NCBI GenBank assembly: GCA_033725935.1
Contig: MU867093.1
Span: 367,685 to 431,684, forward strand
Reading direction: 5' to 3'
DNA: 64,000 nucleotides
Source: Cladorrhinum sp. PSN259
Lineage: Eukaryota; Ascomycota; Sordariomycetes; Sordariales; Podosporaceae
In this document: positions 54,575-64,000 of the stretch, piece after piece
How the letters are laid out: every line of letters begins with the position of its first letter
How positions within the stretch are numbered: the first letter of the stretch is position 1
Notes under the pieces: model-generated
The model's input: only the letters and a program-made list of their open reading frames with translations
The model's database searches: none
Told to the model about the DNA's origin: nothing
Program-made: the position numbers and the translations under genes

Positions 54575-57500
54575 ATGGGACTGCCTCACGACAGTCAAGG
54601 TTTACCACACCGCAGCAGAAAGAGGGTGTCAAATCGGGACAATGAACCTCCTTCAAAGCGTCGTTTTCTTGGGAAAGATGGACCGAGCAAAGACATGCAT
54701 GACCCAATGGACATGGATGATGCCAAGTCTAATACCGAGAGTTCAGATACAGTCATCTGTTACGGAGCAGTAAACAAACATTTTTCCTTGTCCCACTGTC
54801 CCCTTCCAACTAGATGAAAACTGACCAGTGATCGCAATGGAAAGCTCTTCTCCGCTAAAATTCGAGCCGCTACCATACAAGACTCGACTTTCTTGCCTTG
54901 GATCTCGTTCTTCACCTTCGCCATCGTTCGGCGAAATAACTCTTTCGTTCTCATTCACCCTGCCGGCGACGGAAACAAAGAGTTCGCCGACCTCGATGTG
55001 ATCACTTCACGCTACCTGAATGCACTTCAATGCCTCCAAACTTTGAGATTCGAAGCTGTTATGTCTTCCTCCAACTTGGCCAAAATTGCTCGCAAAGGCC
55101 ACGCCAAAGGCACGATTCTGGACATCACTGTGAATATTCTTGGACCTGAAACATCCGCTCAGACAGCTGGTGGTTTGTTGGCTAAAGCTGATTGCTGCCT
55201 CCAACACCCTGCTTATCTTGAACAAGATATTCAGTACAAGAACCCGCATTACTTTTATGTCAGTGGGACTATGACAGATCTCAGACACTTCATAGGTCCA
55301 GTAATCAAAGAGACTGATTCGCTGCGAGCTTCTCGAAGGATTGATCAAGTGCTTGAATCACTGGGTGATGCGGCAGTTATTGGATCTGCTGTTCTTGACG
55401 ACGCAGTTTTGGCCACGATAAGGCGGTGTCTCCTCAACACTAATCTCAAAGAGTAAGTCAACAGACCCAGCATTGCATGTGATCATGTAGCCAGTTCAAG
55501 AGATTGCTAACTGGGTTCAAATTGAAGCCATCAAATCACCGGCATCAGGTTCATCATGGGGCGAGAGAATGCTAGCATCTGCGCCGATATGGCTAGAGAG
55601 CTGTTGGGGCTCATTGACCCTATGTAAGTCTTACGGCAAATCTACTATCAACACTACCGTTGTTTGCATGTGCTCATCTATTTTGTCCTCGTCCACTGCA
55701 GCTTAATTCCGGGATCGCCATTGCCCGGACTTGGAGGTATACTCGCCGACGTCATGGGGTTAGGGAAAACCCTCACCATGTTGAGTGCAATTGCTTGTTC
55801 AAAACAAGGCATACCCGACGCTCCAAGCGCCACCTTGGTGGTTCTTCCATCGAGACGTAAGATAACTAAGAATCTGTACATTCTGTTGATTATGTTAACC
55901 AATCTAATGCTGTCTAGAGCTTTTAGATGTGTGGGATTCGGAGATCAAGAGGTAAAATATGCATTGCAACATGCTTAGACCCATAATTACTGACATCTTC
56001 AGACACTTTCAACCGGGCACTTTATCAGTCGCCCTGTTCCACCAGGGCCATCGGGCCAAGATGCCCAATGAGCTTCTCGGTTACGATGTTGTGCTGACCA
56101 CTTACCATACGTTGGCAGCTGACTGGAAAGGTTTGGGAGTATTACAGAAGGCCTCATGGCTACGAGTTATATTGGATGAAGGTATGCCTGCCTATCAGAT
56201 CTCTGTCAAACCTAGCTGAGCTAACTACATTGAAATCTAGCACACTGGATTCGGAACCAAGCCACAGGACTTTTCAAAGCTGCTGCCAACCTCAAAGCAG
56301 AAAGAAGATGGTGCATGACTGGAACGCCGATCCAGAATAGCCTCGATGACTTGAGGTCACTACTTCGATTCTTACAACAAGGCCCACTCTCGGAAAGCAA
56401 ACAATTCAAAAAGTATATCCACGAGCCGATTGCCCAAAGACCGGATTACGATGGATCTTTCAGGAATCTGCAGCTACTTCTCAGAAACATGTGCTTGCGG
56501 AGGACAGAAGCCTTACTCGACTTGCCACCTTCGACTACCGAGATCGTCAAGATCACACTTACCCCTGAAGAATCTGCAGCGTACCGTCGCCTCGAGGTAC
56601 ATTGCCAGGAAGAATATGAACGCCAACTTTGCACAAAATCCAAAGTCAACACCTCGGCCCTTTTGTTTGACACCATTCTCAAGCGCCGGAGGCTTTGCAA
56701 TCATGGAACATATCTGGCAGAACCGGCAGAACCGGCAGAACCGGTCGAACACCGCTCACCCTCCCCCTCTGGCAGGCCACGGAGGTCTAAAAGGCCAGCT
56801 TCATCAATGGGACCGACAGACGATTCGTGTGTATTGTGTGGCACCCAAGATGAGGACGTAGTGGCCTCTTTGGATGGTGCTGACGAATGCCCTCTCTGCG
56901 CTCGCACACTCACTGGTGATTCTACACTCAAAGGATCAGGGTCAAGCACCTGGCTTACTGTGCCTGAATCACCAAGTCGACATCATAAACCGCGACGAGT
57001 GGGTAAAACACCATCGCCCACCAGGGCTTCAATGAGTCCGTCAGCCCAGCCGATCGGACACTCCTCCAAGCTTACTGCCGTCACTGAAAACATCTACTCC
57101 TCATGCGCCATTCCTGGTAACAAGAAGTAACATCAAACATCCCCATGCGCCTCAGCACACCGAATTTACTGACTCCTTTGCCTATTTAGCCTCGTGTTCA
57201 CATCATGGCGAACAACCCTCAATCTTCTCGGCATGCTTCTCTCTCAAAAAGGCATCCCGTTTCTCCGAATCGACGGCACGGTCGCCTCAACGAATCGCAC
57301 CGCGATATTGTCGCAGTTTAACACGGACCCTACAATCCCAGTCTTGCTCTTGACTATTGACTCAGGAGCAGTAGGGTTAGTCCTCTCCCTCCCTCCGCCC
57401 ACTTTTAAGTTCAGATCATCTAATTTCACCAGCCTGACAATAACGAGCGCCAACCACGTCCACATCGTCGAGCCCATCTACAATCCAGCTACAGAAGCGC

Positions 57501-57877
57501 AAGCTATTGCCAGAGTGCTGAGGATGGGACAGACACGGCCGGTGACCATCATCAAGTACATCACTGAGAAAACGGTTGAGCCAGTTGAGTCTTCCATCCC
57601 CCCTTTGACTTATCGGTTACCTGTTGTGTAAAGAAGGTGTCCAACCGGCAAGCTGACCAAAGCCCCACTCATCATACAGAATATCGTAACTCTACAAGAA
57701 CGTAAGAGACGTCTAGCCAAGTTCTCGTTGGACGACCAGGTGAAAGATGGTGACTCGGACTCTCTTGATGTATGTGTTTTTGTCCTACCGTAAATTTTTG
57801 TTTAATCACTTCTGGTGCTCATCTGACATTATACTGTGCAGGAGCTCAAATTTATTTTGGATACAAGTCGGGCATAG
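54575..57877 (+). CDS. SNF2/Rad5-type ATPase with reduced RING-like segment
   Basis: Eleven exons (54575-54769, 54845-55452, 55528-55623, 55702-55856, 55918-55951, 56003-56181, 56241-57126, 57190-57375, 57433-57583, 57680-57769, 57842-57877) keep one frame and give 871 residues. Helicase motifs in order: GGILADVMGLGKTLTML (K322), VVLPSRQLLDVW, the D421-E-A-H box in VILDEAHWIRN, WCMTGTPIQNSLDDLRSLL, LVFTSW, DSGAVGLTIT and QAIARVLRMGQTRPV. The protein ends with the usual LKFILDTSRA. Between lobes sits CVLCGTQ...ECPLC, two CxxC pairs without the central Cys/His set of a full RING. The region before motif I is shorter than in typical Rad5/Rad16 relatives, and ADDMG is ADVMG. Intron 1 uses a GGAAAG acceptor; the nearby ACCAG would shift the frame. 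Likely nuclear, DNA-dependent ATPase; activity plausible but not certain. Confidence 0.8.
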
Positions 57878-58090
57878 CCAAGTACTAGATAGTAGTACAT
57901 GTAAGAATTGTATGTACATATTACAACACAGGCAGGAAGGGGGATCCACAGAGAAATAGGACTGGATATCAATATGGATTCATTCGTCCTCGACGTCACA
58001 GCTACCTTAACTCGTAAGAAAACAGGTAGAATACAACACACCCGCGACATTTCATTTTTGTTTTTTGCTGCTTTCATGTCATATCCCTCC

Positions 58091-58391
58091 CTAATTGTTA
58101 TCCTTATCGTTGACAAGACCATCCAAGACAGCCATCATATCTCCTTGAAGCTTTTCGGTGACGGGGACGTCGGTGACATCGTCCAACCATCTTGCCAGCA
58201 TCGAGGTAGTAAAGGGCCGGGTTGCGGGAGAGGCGGGGACACTAGTATGTTTGTTGAAAACCGTCAGGGAAATCTCTATTGTCACAAAGAGTAGGTGAAT
58301 TGGCTTACAGGATGTCGTCGATCTCCCGGGAAGGGCCAGACACACGTTCAGTGTCGGTCTTCTTGGCCTCGGTGGCTTTGAAGGTCGCCAT
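58091..58391 (-). CDS. Small hypothetical protein, 77 residues
   Basis: Two exons (58391-58309 and 58241-58091) join in frame across a 67-bp intron (GTAAGC donor, ACATACTAG acceptor). The N-terminal ~30 residues are charged (ATFKATEAKKTDTERVSGPSREIDDIL). The rest is a compact, helix-prone stretch (SMLARWLDDVTDVPVTEKLQGDMMAVLDGLVNDKDNN) with no signal peptide or TM helix. I do not recognise it. Its 3' end faces the SNF2-like gene. It is supported by the clean splice, the ATG in a good context and stable amino-acid composition, but not by homology. Confidence 0.6.
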
Positions 58392-59222
58392 TTGCGTGTT
58401 TCAATCCGGGGTTTGGAAAGATGAGAAGTAGTCGTGTTCTATCGAGAGCAACGAATGCCCCCGGGGGGTGATGATTAGATGGAGGAGTACTGGTAGGTAC
58501 GTTATGAGTTTGGGTTTTGGACCTCGGCGTATGGGAAAAGGAGCTTGAAAGAAAAAAAAAAGTTTGATGAGATGATCTGAGCTATTACTTATAGCCACAA
58601 CAGCTGCTGGAGGGTAAAAAAGACTGTCAGTTATTGTTCTGTGGGTTTGGAGTGTATGTTTGGATGTCCTTTTGGAGACATGACCCGAGTCATGTGCAGG
58701 GGTTCGTTCGCTGGGCCGCGACCATTGGTCATTCAGTTATTCCAGGGGACAGAAAACAAGACCGAACAGGTTGTGTTTAGTTCGTCTCGTTATCATGCAT
58801 AATTCCGATCCTGCAAACGGTTTTTAATTTTTTTAATTTTTTTTTCTTCTTCTTAGAGTGTTCAAGTTTGTCTTGATATTTCTAAGCTTGAGAGTGCATA
58901 AGGTGTCCTTCAAATGGCATCTACACCCTACCAAATTCCTAATCGGGAAACCACTCCAAGTGTGCTTTTGTGATGACCCACTTCGGGTGTCCTTTTATTC
59001 GACCAATCACACAAAAGTACGCAGAAAGGACACCCCATTCTCGTTCGTCCCGCTGATGGCTGTCTGCCAGGCTGAGGCAAAGTGCAAATGACTGCATGAG
59101 GTGCGCGGACCATTGGTACTGCCAACAGCTTGTTGCTTTTTTTATTTTTATTTTATTTTTCCTTTGTCTGGGCCCCGCTCCCAGTTTCTTTCAAGTTTTC
59201 ACATCGCGTTTTTTGGTGATGA
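58392..59222. other. Divergent intergenic region, no gene seen
   Basis: About 830 bp between the small hypothetical gene and the Clr5-ankyrin gene. T-rich tracts occur at 58825-58856 and 59140-59165. No gene recognised. Confidence 0.4.
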
Positions 59223-62200
59223 ATGTACCACGACTTCCTTCAATCTACGGCGATCATGGACATAGCCCCTGAAAACATTTCCCTTGATTGGGAGAAGCAT
59301 CAAAACGAGATACTTGACCTTTTCATTACGCAGAATAAACCCCTGCACGAGGTTGTCAAGCATATGAGTGACAAGCATGGGTTCGTTGCAACGTAAGACA
59401 AATCTTCCAGGTTTATCTCATACTTATACAACCAGGAGAGTTGGCCAGCTGACGGATTCCTCAAACAGTGAGCGACAGTATAAGCACCGTTTTCCAGGCC
59501 TCAAAAACGTCAAAGAAGATGAATGGCGATTTATTGCAAGTGAGTTTGACCGTCGCACAGCTGCTGGGCAGCAATCCATGGCTTGCCTCCATAACCGGCC
59601 GCTTCCACCAAGTCGAGTTGCCCGAGGACTCCTTCGGGTTCAAGGAACAAGCCATCGTATAACCAAAACTGTCCACACCTCTAGGAGAGTTTCAGTTCGA
59701 ACTCCACCACCAACTTGCCCAAACGACGAGCAATCAGCAATCAACACAACTTTGACTCTCGCTGGAATCCTTGATGGACCCGAACCACCCAGTAGCCATT
59801 CTCATAATGAACCACAGAGAATGGAGACGGCAGGCGCAGATTATGTCGCGGGTTTCGAGATGGACATGAGCTGTGTGAGCTCGACCTTTTCAGAGCGCCG
59901 GCTATGTTCGGGCTCAGCGGCTCTTGCCATGAGCGCTTCGCCTATCTTTAACCAAGAGCCACCCCCCCTAACACCATCAATCCTGTTTGAATCTATCGAG
60001 TTTCCACAGTTGAGCGTTATGGAAAACATCCCCTGGTTCAACCTCCTGTCAATCATGGAACAACCAGGTGAGGACATGCCAACGGCTAAATCATCAAATT
60101 TCAAAGGCATTAGTCGCTGACATTCATGGCAGAATTTCGTGTGCGTAGATGTTTCAATTCTTTGAATTGGCTGAACGATCGTAACCTTGCTCCATGGGCA
60201 ACTGCATCTCCGGGTCTGCTCGCCCTCGAAATGACTCCACTACCAGTAGCATCGTTTCCCGACCCCTGGCCTGACTCTGGTACTGAAGAGACCTTCGAGG
60301 TTGATGGCATTGGGTCCTACTTGGAAGCACTCATTCCAGAGCGACATCATGGTGAGCTGGCACACAGATTACAACAGGGCGGGGATCCATCCTTGCGGGG
60401 CACTACCTTGGAAACCCTCCTCTGGCGTTTTGCTGTCACGGCATTCCTTGCTTCGAATAACCTGCTCGAAGATAGTCGGATGGACGAGCTTCTGCAATGG
60501 GTAGTCCAAAGCAAATATACTAGCGAGGCCCTGGTGCAGTTTACTCGAAATATCCAAACTCCGACAATCGATTCATTTGCCACTGCTCTGGTGAAGTCGG
60601 CAATTCGAATTCGAAGCGTTGGGATTTTGGAGCTACTGCTATTACACGGGGTAAACCTTGACAGCGTGATTGATCAAATAGCCATGCTAAGGAGTATCCC
60701 GGGCCATCTTGCCCAGCGACTTATGGATGCGGCAGATCCCGAGTACCTTACCAAAGCAGTGGGCACCAAGTTATTCCAGTATCTCACTTTAAACCACCAT
60801 TATGCGCAGGCCAAGTTCCTCTTGCAAAACGGGGTTCATGTCGATGTGGAGGTTGGTTCGCGCACAGCTCTGATGAGTGCAGTCCAGCGGAATGACGTCG
60901 ACACTGTTTCTTTTCTACTTGATCATCACGCTGATGTTAATCGACTTTCCAGCTACGGCGGAGTAGAAAAGATTACCGTGCTTCAACTTGCAATCAGGTC
61001 GAAGCTTGCCGATATGACACGGATACTTCTGGATCGCGGCGCTAGCATCAACATGGTAGTCATTGATGGACAATGTGCAATGGACTGGGCTTCTGTACAT
61101 TGCAGATCAGTGTATGGACTTTTGAAGACGAGGCGGACTCCTGGGGATTTGTCTTTGGCACCAGGAGACATTGTTGAAGTCGCCCGCCGTGGAGATTCTG
61201 CATTCCAAGCTTTCATTCATGCTCAATTAAACAGGCTTTCGGATAATCTACTCGAAAAAGCACTGGAGGGCGCCATCAAAGCAGGTCATTTTACAGCGGT
61301 AGCGACCTTACTTAATCACGGGGTGAACCCCAACGCACCATCACTCTCTAAAGGTCCTTTAGAGACTGCGTTATCTAACTTACAAAACGGCAAGATGGAT
61401 ATTGTGGAGCTTCTCATTGGGTTCAAATCGACTGTTTTATATCCGCGCATCTTGATCGACCTAATCTGGAAACGTGCCAAACTGAGTATTTTTAGCCAAG
61501 TGGTTGAATTAGGAATTAACAACGAGGAGCTCCAGCATGCGTTAAGTTATGCAGTCGCTCGGGACGACATCGTCTACGCAGAAGTTATCATCCAATGTGG
61601 AGTTGATATCAACGGACCAGGGACAAAGGCCGGGTACTTAAACGCCATTCAGGCCGCCGCATTTGAGGCGCAAGAGGACACGGTGCTATATCTGTTGGAT
61701 AAAGGTGCGAATATTAACGCACCAGCTTACCACAACGGCGGGTTGACAGCGCTACAAGCTGCACTCACTGGAGAGGCTCCAGTGGGGATGCTGAAGTTGC
61801 TGCTCCGTCTCGGTGCGGATGCGTCTGCGCCACCAGCCCTGATCGATGGAACGACCGCTCTAGAAGCATATTGTCTCAATTATCGGGGCCGAACGTCCTT
61901 AGAGGCAGATTTCTGCTTTGAACTTCTCAACGCTGGCGCCACAGTTAACCGCCCCGGCATGCGGCCCAGCTCGGCGATCCACGGGGTAATCACTCAAGGC
62001 TCAGGCTGGAACCACATACTAGCCCATTTCCTTGAGCCACAGCACAACGCCATCACCAACCATGTTTGGACGTGGGCCTCAGAAGAGGAGACCTGGGATG
62101 GTGGCGAGGAGTTACTGACACCTACTCAGAGAGCAGCCAATGTCGGAAATCTGGGGGCCCTTGAGATGCTTCTCAAGCACGGAACAGATGTGAATGAGCC

Positions 62201-62693
62201 GGCAGCCTGCAGATTTGGCAGGACAGCCCTTCAAGCGGTAGCAGCACAGCAACCAGGGCTGAGCAAGATGAAGCTGATTCATTTTCTTCTCAACAATGGG
62301 GCAGACATACACGCCCGCCCAGCGCTCACTTTTGGTTTCACGGCACTCCAGGGCGCAGCCATCGCCGGTGACCTCAAGCTTGCCGAGCTCTTCCTTTCTA
62401 GGGGGGCAGATGTCAACGCGGCCCCGTCTTTCAAAGAAGGACGTTATGCAATTGAAGGGGCAGCGGAGCACGGACGCCTGGATATGGTACAGCTGCTGCT
62501 AAATGCTGGAGCAAAAGGAAATATTCTGAGGGGGACGGGGCTCACTAAAGCTATTCGATTAGCAGAGAGGAACGATCACTTTGCCATTGCAAATTTACTC
62601 AAGGGGGAGGCTAGGAGATGGGAAGATGACCACGTTTCAGGAGCGTTCGATTTCTCTTTTGCAGGATCGAGCGGGGGTGCCGTACAGGATTGA
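59223..62693 (+). CDS. Clr5-domain protein with ankyrin repeats
   Basis: Three exons (59223-59392, 59469-60067, 60133-62693) join in frame to give 1,109 residues. A Clr5 domain at about residues 18-75 is built across intron 1: DWEKHQNEILDLFITQNKPLHEVVKHMSDKHGF, then ATERQYKHRFPGLKNVKEDEW. It is followed by the PPSRVARGLLR segment often seen after it. A Ser/Pro-rich middle (about 110-250) leads to a long C-terminal ankyrin region (about 400-1,090) with repeats such as GANINAPAYHNGGLTALQAAL, GTDVNEPAACRFGRTALQAVA and GADVNAAPSFKEGRYAIEGAA. Intron 2 (GTGAGG donor, GGCAG acceptor) removes an in-frame TGA at 60118, so two apparent frames are one gene. Clr5-ankyrin proteins are widespread in Pezizomycotina and likely DNA- or protein-binding; function unknown. 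Met at 59256 is an alternative start. Confidence 0.82.
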
Positions 62694-62767
62694 TTCATGG
62701 CCTTCAATTTTTTATATTTTTTATATCTTTTTTTTTACTTTATTAAAAATATTAAACAATTACCGAA

Positions 62768-62799
62768 CCATCCCTACTGTCAAATGACAGTAGGGATGG
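62768..62799. repeat. Perfect 15-bp palindrome with 2-nt loop
   Basis: CCATCCCTACTGTCA followed by AA and its exact reverse complement TGACAGTAGGGATGG. It lies 75 bp after the Clr5-ankyrin stop at the edge of AT-rich DNA. It could be joined terminal inverted repeats left by a DNA transposon, or a transcript-ending hairpin. Confidence 0.85.
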
Positions 62800-62844
62800 C
62801 CCTCTTTAAGGGAGCTTTTTAATTATACACAAACAATCGATTGA

Positions 62845-63264
62845 TTAGGCTAATTTTCTAGCCTCCTCAACCACCTTCTTCATCAACGACTTCCAATCCG
62901 TATCGTCATCCTCCATCTTCCGATAACAAACATCTAACAGTTATTTATTATTAGAATTTAACTCATCATTCTTCACCCGCTCCCCAAAAGCCATTCGTTA
63001 AACCTGATAACCCTCTTCTCCCCAAGCGATCCACGCGAAGGCTAATATATACGCCAGATCGATATCATTTAGATTATTTTGGTTGATAATATTGATATAT
63101 TGTCTAAATATTTTCAAATCTTACCGGGACTTTTCGACGTCTCGGGCAAGGCAGTTAGAATATTAGATGGATATTTTCCTATCATTCCAATAGATAATTT
63201 GATATTCTGCGGCCTTCGCGTGGCGTTTGCCACTATGGCCATTGTTCTTGTTCTTGGAAGGCAT
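62845..63264 (-). pseudogene. Broken gene with four in-frame TAA stops (RIP-like)
   Basis: From the ATG at 63264 one reading frame runs 140 codons without any frameshift to a final TAA at 62845, but is cut by TAA at codons 34, 48, 89 and 108. All four could come from CAA (Gln) by C-to-T change, the expected outcome of repeat-induced point mutation at CpA. Protein-like stretches survive between stops: MPSKNKNNGHSGKRHAKAAE at the start, DLAYILAFAWIAWGEEG, and a charged C-terminal helix (DDDTDWKSLMKKVVEEARKL). The family is not recognised. A GTAAGA right after codon 47 could be an intron donor, so a spliced functional gene cannot be fully excluded. The middle is AT-rich, unlike its GC-richer 5' end. 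Confidence 0.6.
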
Positions 63265-63794
63265 CTTGCCTTACTGGAGGACTGAGATGGTGTTGGGAGG
63301 GTTCTTGTTCGCTCGCGGGGTTCGGACTGCAAGGCAAGGTTCTGTTAGCTAGCACGGGGACAAGCCCTCTCACGAACACAGAAGCAGGACTTACTGGTAC
63401 TTGCTTGCCCGGTGATTCAAGTGTGTTGTGAAAGGAAGAAGATGGATGGAGGCCTGGATTTATAGTGGAAGGTTGCCTGGTGGTTCTTGATTAAGTGCGC
63501 CCAGGGCACATGCCCTGGCAGCTGGCCTTATCACCACATCTGGCGACAGTTAAAGGTATCGCGAGATCTTGGTTATGGGCGTTATCGTGACGCCTGCAAC
63601 CGAGTCGTGCCTGCGACCGAGTCGTGCCTTATCAATCGAGCCATGTTGTGTATAATTATTTCATTATTATTTGGGTTATTTTTTTTCCGGTTATGCCCGA
63701 TAACGCTCAGAATCAACAACGAAACAATTACCGAAAAGCTTAAAAACTTTTACCTATAAAATTTAAGATCTTTATGAAATTAAATATTTAATAA
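63265..63794. other. AT-rich region beside transposon sequence
   Basis: About 530 bp, increasingly AT-rich from 63640 on. It holds a short tandem duplication of ACCGAGTCGTGCCT at about 63599-63629. No gene is supported; it may belong to the upstream part of the retrotransposon. Confidence 0.4.
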
Positions 63795-64000
63795 ATAAAT
63801 AAAAAGGTAGTAAAACTACTACTATGGAACACCCAAGGAAACAAGCAGTGCCTCGAAGTACTGCTAGAAGAATCGAAATACGACGTCCTAGCTATACAAG
63901 AGCCGTGGATCAATACCCTCACCAAATCAACCTACTGTCCACGGAGCTCCAAATACCACCTGATCCATACCCCAGAAGGCCGAGCCGCCCTATATATCAG
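63795..64000 (+). mobile_element. Non-LTR retrotransposon, start of endonuclease domain
   Basis: A frame open from 63795 to the window end reads as the N-terminal part of an APE-type endonuclease of LINE-like elements: KLLLWNTQGNKQCLEVLLEE, then YDVLAIQEPWIN (with the conserved Gln-Glu-Pro), and later KYHLIHTPEGRAALYI. It runs off the right edge, so the reverse transcriptase is not visible. No ATG precedes the motif in frame after the TAA at 63792, so the copy may be 5'-truncated, or the frame may begin upstream by another route. It supports a transposon-rich right edge. Confidence 0.75.

Noticed and set aside
62694..64000. Right-edge AT-rich DNA as a telomere-adjacent region
   Set aside because: No telomeric TTAGGG repeats are seen; transposon remains explain the composition.
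1..64000. CRISPR arrays, operons, ribosome binding sites and tRNA or rRNA genes
   Set aside because: The DNA is fungal nuclear sequence; no array, rRNA or convincing tRNA cloverleaf was found by eye. A tRNAscan run would be the decisive check for tRNAs.

Overview
This window is nuclear DNA of a filamentous ascomycete (Pezizomycotina, most likely a Sordariomycete). The genes carry short introns of about 50-80 bp with GTRNGT donors and CTRAC branch sites. The gene content (HET, NACHT-ankyrin, Clr5-ankyrin, carboxylesterase, polysaccharide cluster) is typical of that group. One broken gene near the right edge has only TAA premature stops, as repeat-induced point mutation (RIP) would leave. The species is not identifiable from the sequence alone. 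All gene models were built by hand from reading frames and splice sites, and no database search was run.

Left edge (1-3.3 kb): an arsenite methyltransferase (ArsM type) runs off the left end. It is divergent from a small bZIP factor, which suggests an arsenic-response pair. A four-TM membrane protein with a Pro/Gln-rich tail follows. From 3.3 to 4.9 kb lies low-complexity DNA with a (TA)n tract, a G12 run and a purine-rich strand.

Centre-left (4.9-27.3 kb): a complete galactosaminogalactan (GAG) exopolysaccharide locus. It contains an Agd3-like deacetylase (CE18, minus strand), an Ega3-like GH114 endo-galactosaminidase, an Sph3-like GH135 spherulin hydrolase, a Uge3-like UDP-hexose 4-epimerase (minus strand) and a giant Gtb3-like membrane GT4 transferase of about 2,900 residues. 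By analogy with Aspergillus fumigatus, Uge3 makes UDP-GalNAc/UDP-Gal, Gtb3 polymerises and exports the chain, Agd3 deacetylates it outside the cell, and Sph3 and Ega3 cut it. A small secreted eight-cysteine protein is embedded between sph3 and uge3. A three-finger C2H2 protein follows gtb3, with a fold-back (nested inverted repeat) element between them.

Middle (28-46 kb): a small mitochondrial-type membrane protein, an EthD-like dimeric barrel protein, a kinase with a ~330-residue insertion, a HET-domain protein, a secreted type-B carboxylesterase, a FAR1-ankyrin protein, an Arg/Asp-rich protein and a metallophosphoesterase.

Right part (46-64 kb): a CorA-like two-TM protein, a NACHT-zinc finger-ankyrin NLR-like protein head-to-head with an SNF2/Rad5-type ATPase, a 77-residue unknown protein and a 1,109-residue Clr5-ankyrin protein. 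After that the DNA becomes AT-rich and transposon-like: a palindrome, a gene with four in-frame TAA stops, and the start of a non-LTR retrotransposon endonuclease at the right edge.
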